Position numbers and translations under genes: made by a program
Notes under the pieces: generated by a model
What the model was told of the DNA's origin: nothing
Databases searched by the model: none
The model's input: only the letters and a program-made list of their open reading frames with translations
From: an uncultured Bacteroidota bacterium
GTDB taxonomy: Bacteria > Bacteroidota > Bacteroidia > Chitinophagales > Chitinophagaceae
NCBI GenBank assembly: GCA_902826165.1
Contig: CADEDV010000010.1
Location: forward strand, 1-45,172
Length of the DNA: 45,172 nucleotides
Direction of reading: 5' to 3'
Shown: positions 43,276 through 45,172 of the stretch, piece by piece
Layout of the letters: every line of letters starts with the position of its first letter
Numbering within the stretch: position 1 is the first letter of the stretch

Positions 43276-44610
43276 GTGAAAAAATTAATTCAGACTTTAA
43301 AGAATATCTGGAGCATCGAGGAACTGAAAGGTAAAATCCTTTTCACGCTGATGATGATCCTTATATACCGTATTGGTTCCTTTATTGTATTGCCTGGCAT
43401 TGACCCGATAAAGATGTCCGAAAAAACAGGAGATGCCAGTAATGGTATTCTAGACCTGATCAACACTTTTGCCGGAGGAGCCTTTAACCAGGCTTCTATT
43501 TTCGCTTTAGGTATCATGCCTTATATCTCTGCATCAATCTTTATGCAGCTGATGACGGTACTGGTTCCCCGTTTCCAGAAAATGCAAAAAGAAGGAGACA
43601 GCGGACGTAAAAAGATCAATCAGTATACCCGTTACCTGACTGTTGTGGTTACGTTACTACAGGCTTCTGCCTATGTACGTTACCTGGAGAATATGGCACT
43701 CAGTAATCCCGGAATGATCATTGCTGATTACCCGTTCCTTTTATCTTCTGTAATTGTGCTGACAGCAGGAACTCTTTTTGTGATGTGGATGGGTGAAAAG
43801 ATCACCGATAAAGGGTTGGGTAATGGTACTTCACTGATTATCATGATCGGTATCCTTGGACGGTTGCCGCAGAACTTCCTTGAGGAGTTAGCTGCCAAAT
43901 CAACAAGAACCGGTTCAATCCTGATCTTCATTATCGAGATCGCTATACTGATTGCTATCATTCTTGGTTGTATCTTATTGATACAGGGTGTACGAAAAGT
44001 ACCTGTTAACTATGCCAAGCAGATCGTGGGCAACCGCCAATTGGGTGGTGGCGCCAGGCAGTTCCTTCCATTGAAGGTGAATAGTGCCGGTGTAATGCCC
44101 ATCATCTTTGCACAGGCTATTATGTTCCTGCCTACATTGATCACTTTAGGAGGCGGCAGGGATTTATCTGGTATTTTCACCGATCAGAAGAATGTATGGC
44201 ATATGGTCATCTACACCGTTGTGGTGGTAGGATTTACCTTTCTGTACACAGCCCTGATATTTAATCCTAAACAGATTGCTGATAACCTGAAACAAAATAA
44301 TGGCTTTATCCCGGGTGTTAAGCCGGGTCAGCCAACAGCTGATTATATTGGCCAGATCATGGACAGGATCACATTACCGGGTGCGATATTGCTGGCTTTT
44401 GTGGGTATTCTTCCGGGTATTGCACAACGCCTGGGTGTAACACAGGGCTTCTCCTCTTTCTTTGGAGGCACATCCCTGCTGATCATGGTAGGTGTTATCT
44501 TAGATACACTCCAGCAGATCGAAACACAACTGCTGATGCGCCAGTATGATGGCTTGATGAAAAGTGGTCGTATTCAGGGAAGACAGACAGCTTCAGCCGT
44601 ACAGATGTAA
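43276..44610 (+). CDS. secY: Protein translocase subunit SecY
   Basis: 444 residues with ten predicted membrane helices, the pore of the Sec translocon. It begins at a GTG (43276), giving MKKLIQTLKNIWSIEELKGK when read as Met. GSFIVLPGID, IMPYISASIFMQLMTVLVPR, KGLGNGTSLIIMIGI and the pore-ring helices are typical; the cytosolic loop NPKQIADNLKQNNGFIPGVK, with the ribosome-binding and SecA-contact region, is present. It shares the operon with the ribosomal proteins but a terminator-like stem follows before map. Confidence 0.98.
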   Translation: MKKLIQTLKNIWSIEELKGKILFTLMMILIYRIGSFIVLPGIDPIKMSEKTGDASNGILDLINTFAGGAFNQASIFALGIMPYISASIFMQLMTVLVPRFQKMQKEGDSGRKKINQYTRYLTVVVTLLQASAYVRYLENMALSNPGMIIADYPFLLSSVIVLTAGTLFVMWMGEKITDKGLGNGTSLIIMIGILGRLPQNFLEELAAKSTRTGSILIFIIEIAILIAIILGCILLIQGVRKVPVNYAKQIVGNRQLGGGARQFLPLKVNSAGVMPIIFAQAIMFLPTLITLGGGRDLSGIFTDQKNVWHMVIYTVVVVGFTFLYTALIFNPKQIADNLKQNNGFIPGVKPGQPTADYIGQIMDRITLPGAILLAFVGILPGIAQRLGVTQGFSSFFGGTSLLIMVGVILDTLQQIETQLLMRQYDGLMKSGRIQGRQTASAVQM

Positions 44611-44628
44611 TAATTTTTTGATTATACA

Positions 44629-44662
44629 AAACCCGGTAAGTCATACTTGCCGGGTTTTATTT
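44629..44662 (+). terminator. Terminator after secY
   Basis: AAACCCGGTAAG (44629-44640) pairs with CTTGCCGGGTTT (44646-44657), with one G-T pair, around TCATA, followed by a T-rich tail. It stands between secY and map, which are often cotranscribed, so map may need its own promoter or partial read-through. Confidence 0.85.
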
Positions 44663-44681
44663 TTATTGGGATATTTGCAGT

Positions 44682-45172
44682 ATGATGATTTACAAAACAG
44701 ATGAGCAGGTAGAGATGATGCGCAAAAGCGCATTACTGGTCAGTAAAACAATGACTGAAGTAGCGGGTGTATTAAAACCGGGCATAACTACATTGTCGCT
44801 GGATAAGATGATCGGGGATTTTATCCGTGATCACCAGGCTGTACCTTCTTTCTTGAATTATAATGGCTATCCTTTTAATTCCTGCCTCTCTGTAAATGAC
44901 GTCGTGGTACATGGATTTCCCACGAAAGATGAACTGAAGGAAGGAGATATTATTTCAGTTGATATTGGTGTTATCTTAAATGGCTGGCATGGCGATCATG
45001 CCTACACTTTTGCAATTGGAGACCCCGGAGCTGATGTAATGCAGCTGATACAGGTAACAAAAGAATCGTTGTATAAAGGGATCGAAAAAGCTGTAGCCGG
45101 GGGCCGTATCGGGGATATTGCTTTTGCCATACAGGAACATACAGAAAAGAAGCATGGCTATGGAGTGGTAAG
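44682..45172 (+). CDS. map: Methionine aminopeptidase, N-terminal part (cut by the window end)
   Basis: 163 complete codons from the ATG at 44682 (a second ATG follows at 44685) to the end of the window. The enzyme removes the initiator Met from new proteins. SFLNYNGYPFNSCLSVNDVV, VHGFP and GDIISVDIGVILNGWHGDHA contain the first two metal-binding Asp residues (SVDIGV and HGDHA). The expected remaining ligands lie beyond the window. It continues the canonical secY-map order. Confidence 0.95.
   Translation, partial: MMIYKTDEQVEMMRKSALLVSKTMTEVAGVLKPGITTLSLDKMIGDFIRDHQAVPSFLNYNGYPFNSCLSVNDVVVHGFPTKDELKEGDIISVDIGVILNGWHGDHAYTFAIGDPGADVMQLIQVTKESLYKGIEKAVAGGRIGDIAFAIQEHTEKKHGYGVV

Overview
This window is chromosomal DNA from a member of the Bacteroidota, most likely the family Chitinophagaceae or a near relative. 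The evidence is a type IX secretion cargo with its PorP/SprF partner, FkbM and GLPGLI-like proteins, an almost complete lack of Shine-Dalgarno sequences, and several promoters of the Bacteroidota form TTTG-N(17-20)-TAnnTTTG. No tRNA, rRNA, CRISPR array, transposase or integrase gene was found.

Layout. (a) 1-4.3 kb: the end of a heptose epimerase gene, a fasciclin lipoprotein, proC, a small cupin and a MEDS-PAS histidine kinase. (b) 4.3-7.2 kb: an AT-rich accessory stretch with four small unrecognised genes, all on the minus strand, separated by clusters of short palindromes. (c) 7.2-24.5 kb: housekeeping and envelope genes. These are an exported amidohydrolase, pyrG, yidC, a TPR protein, a ComA-like phosphosulfolactate synthase overlapping aroE, a thioesterase, a four-gene minus-strand operon (unknown protein, rdgB-type pyrophosphatase, ECF sigma factor, membrane protein with three 32-residue repeats), ilvE, and the type IX cargo plus PorP/SprF pair. 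(d) 24.5-29.2 kb: rpsL-rpsG, a divergent lysine-rich histone-H1-like gene, then fusA behind a leader of about 280 nt, and a possible small RNA. (e) 29.2-33 kb: three envelope or glycan-type genes that separate fusA from rpsJ. (f) 33-45.2 kb: the S10-spc ribosomal protein operon (rpsJ to rplO), secY and the start of map, in canonical order.

How the genes fit together. The str and S10-spc genes, YidC and SecY make and insert proteins; each main transcript starts with a good Bacteroidota promoter. The type IX cargo, PorP/SprF, fasciclin lipoprotein, beta-helix protein and flippase-like protein belong to the envelope. The most interesting items are the palindrome-separated small-gene stretch, the structured non-coding segment between rpsJ and rplC, the fusA leader, the possible small RNA after fusA, the sigma/repeat-protein pair, and the archaeal-type ComA enzyme in a bacterial context. 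None could be searched against a database here, so claims of novelty are inference.
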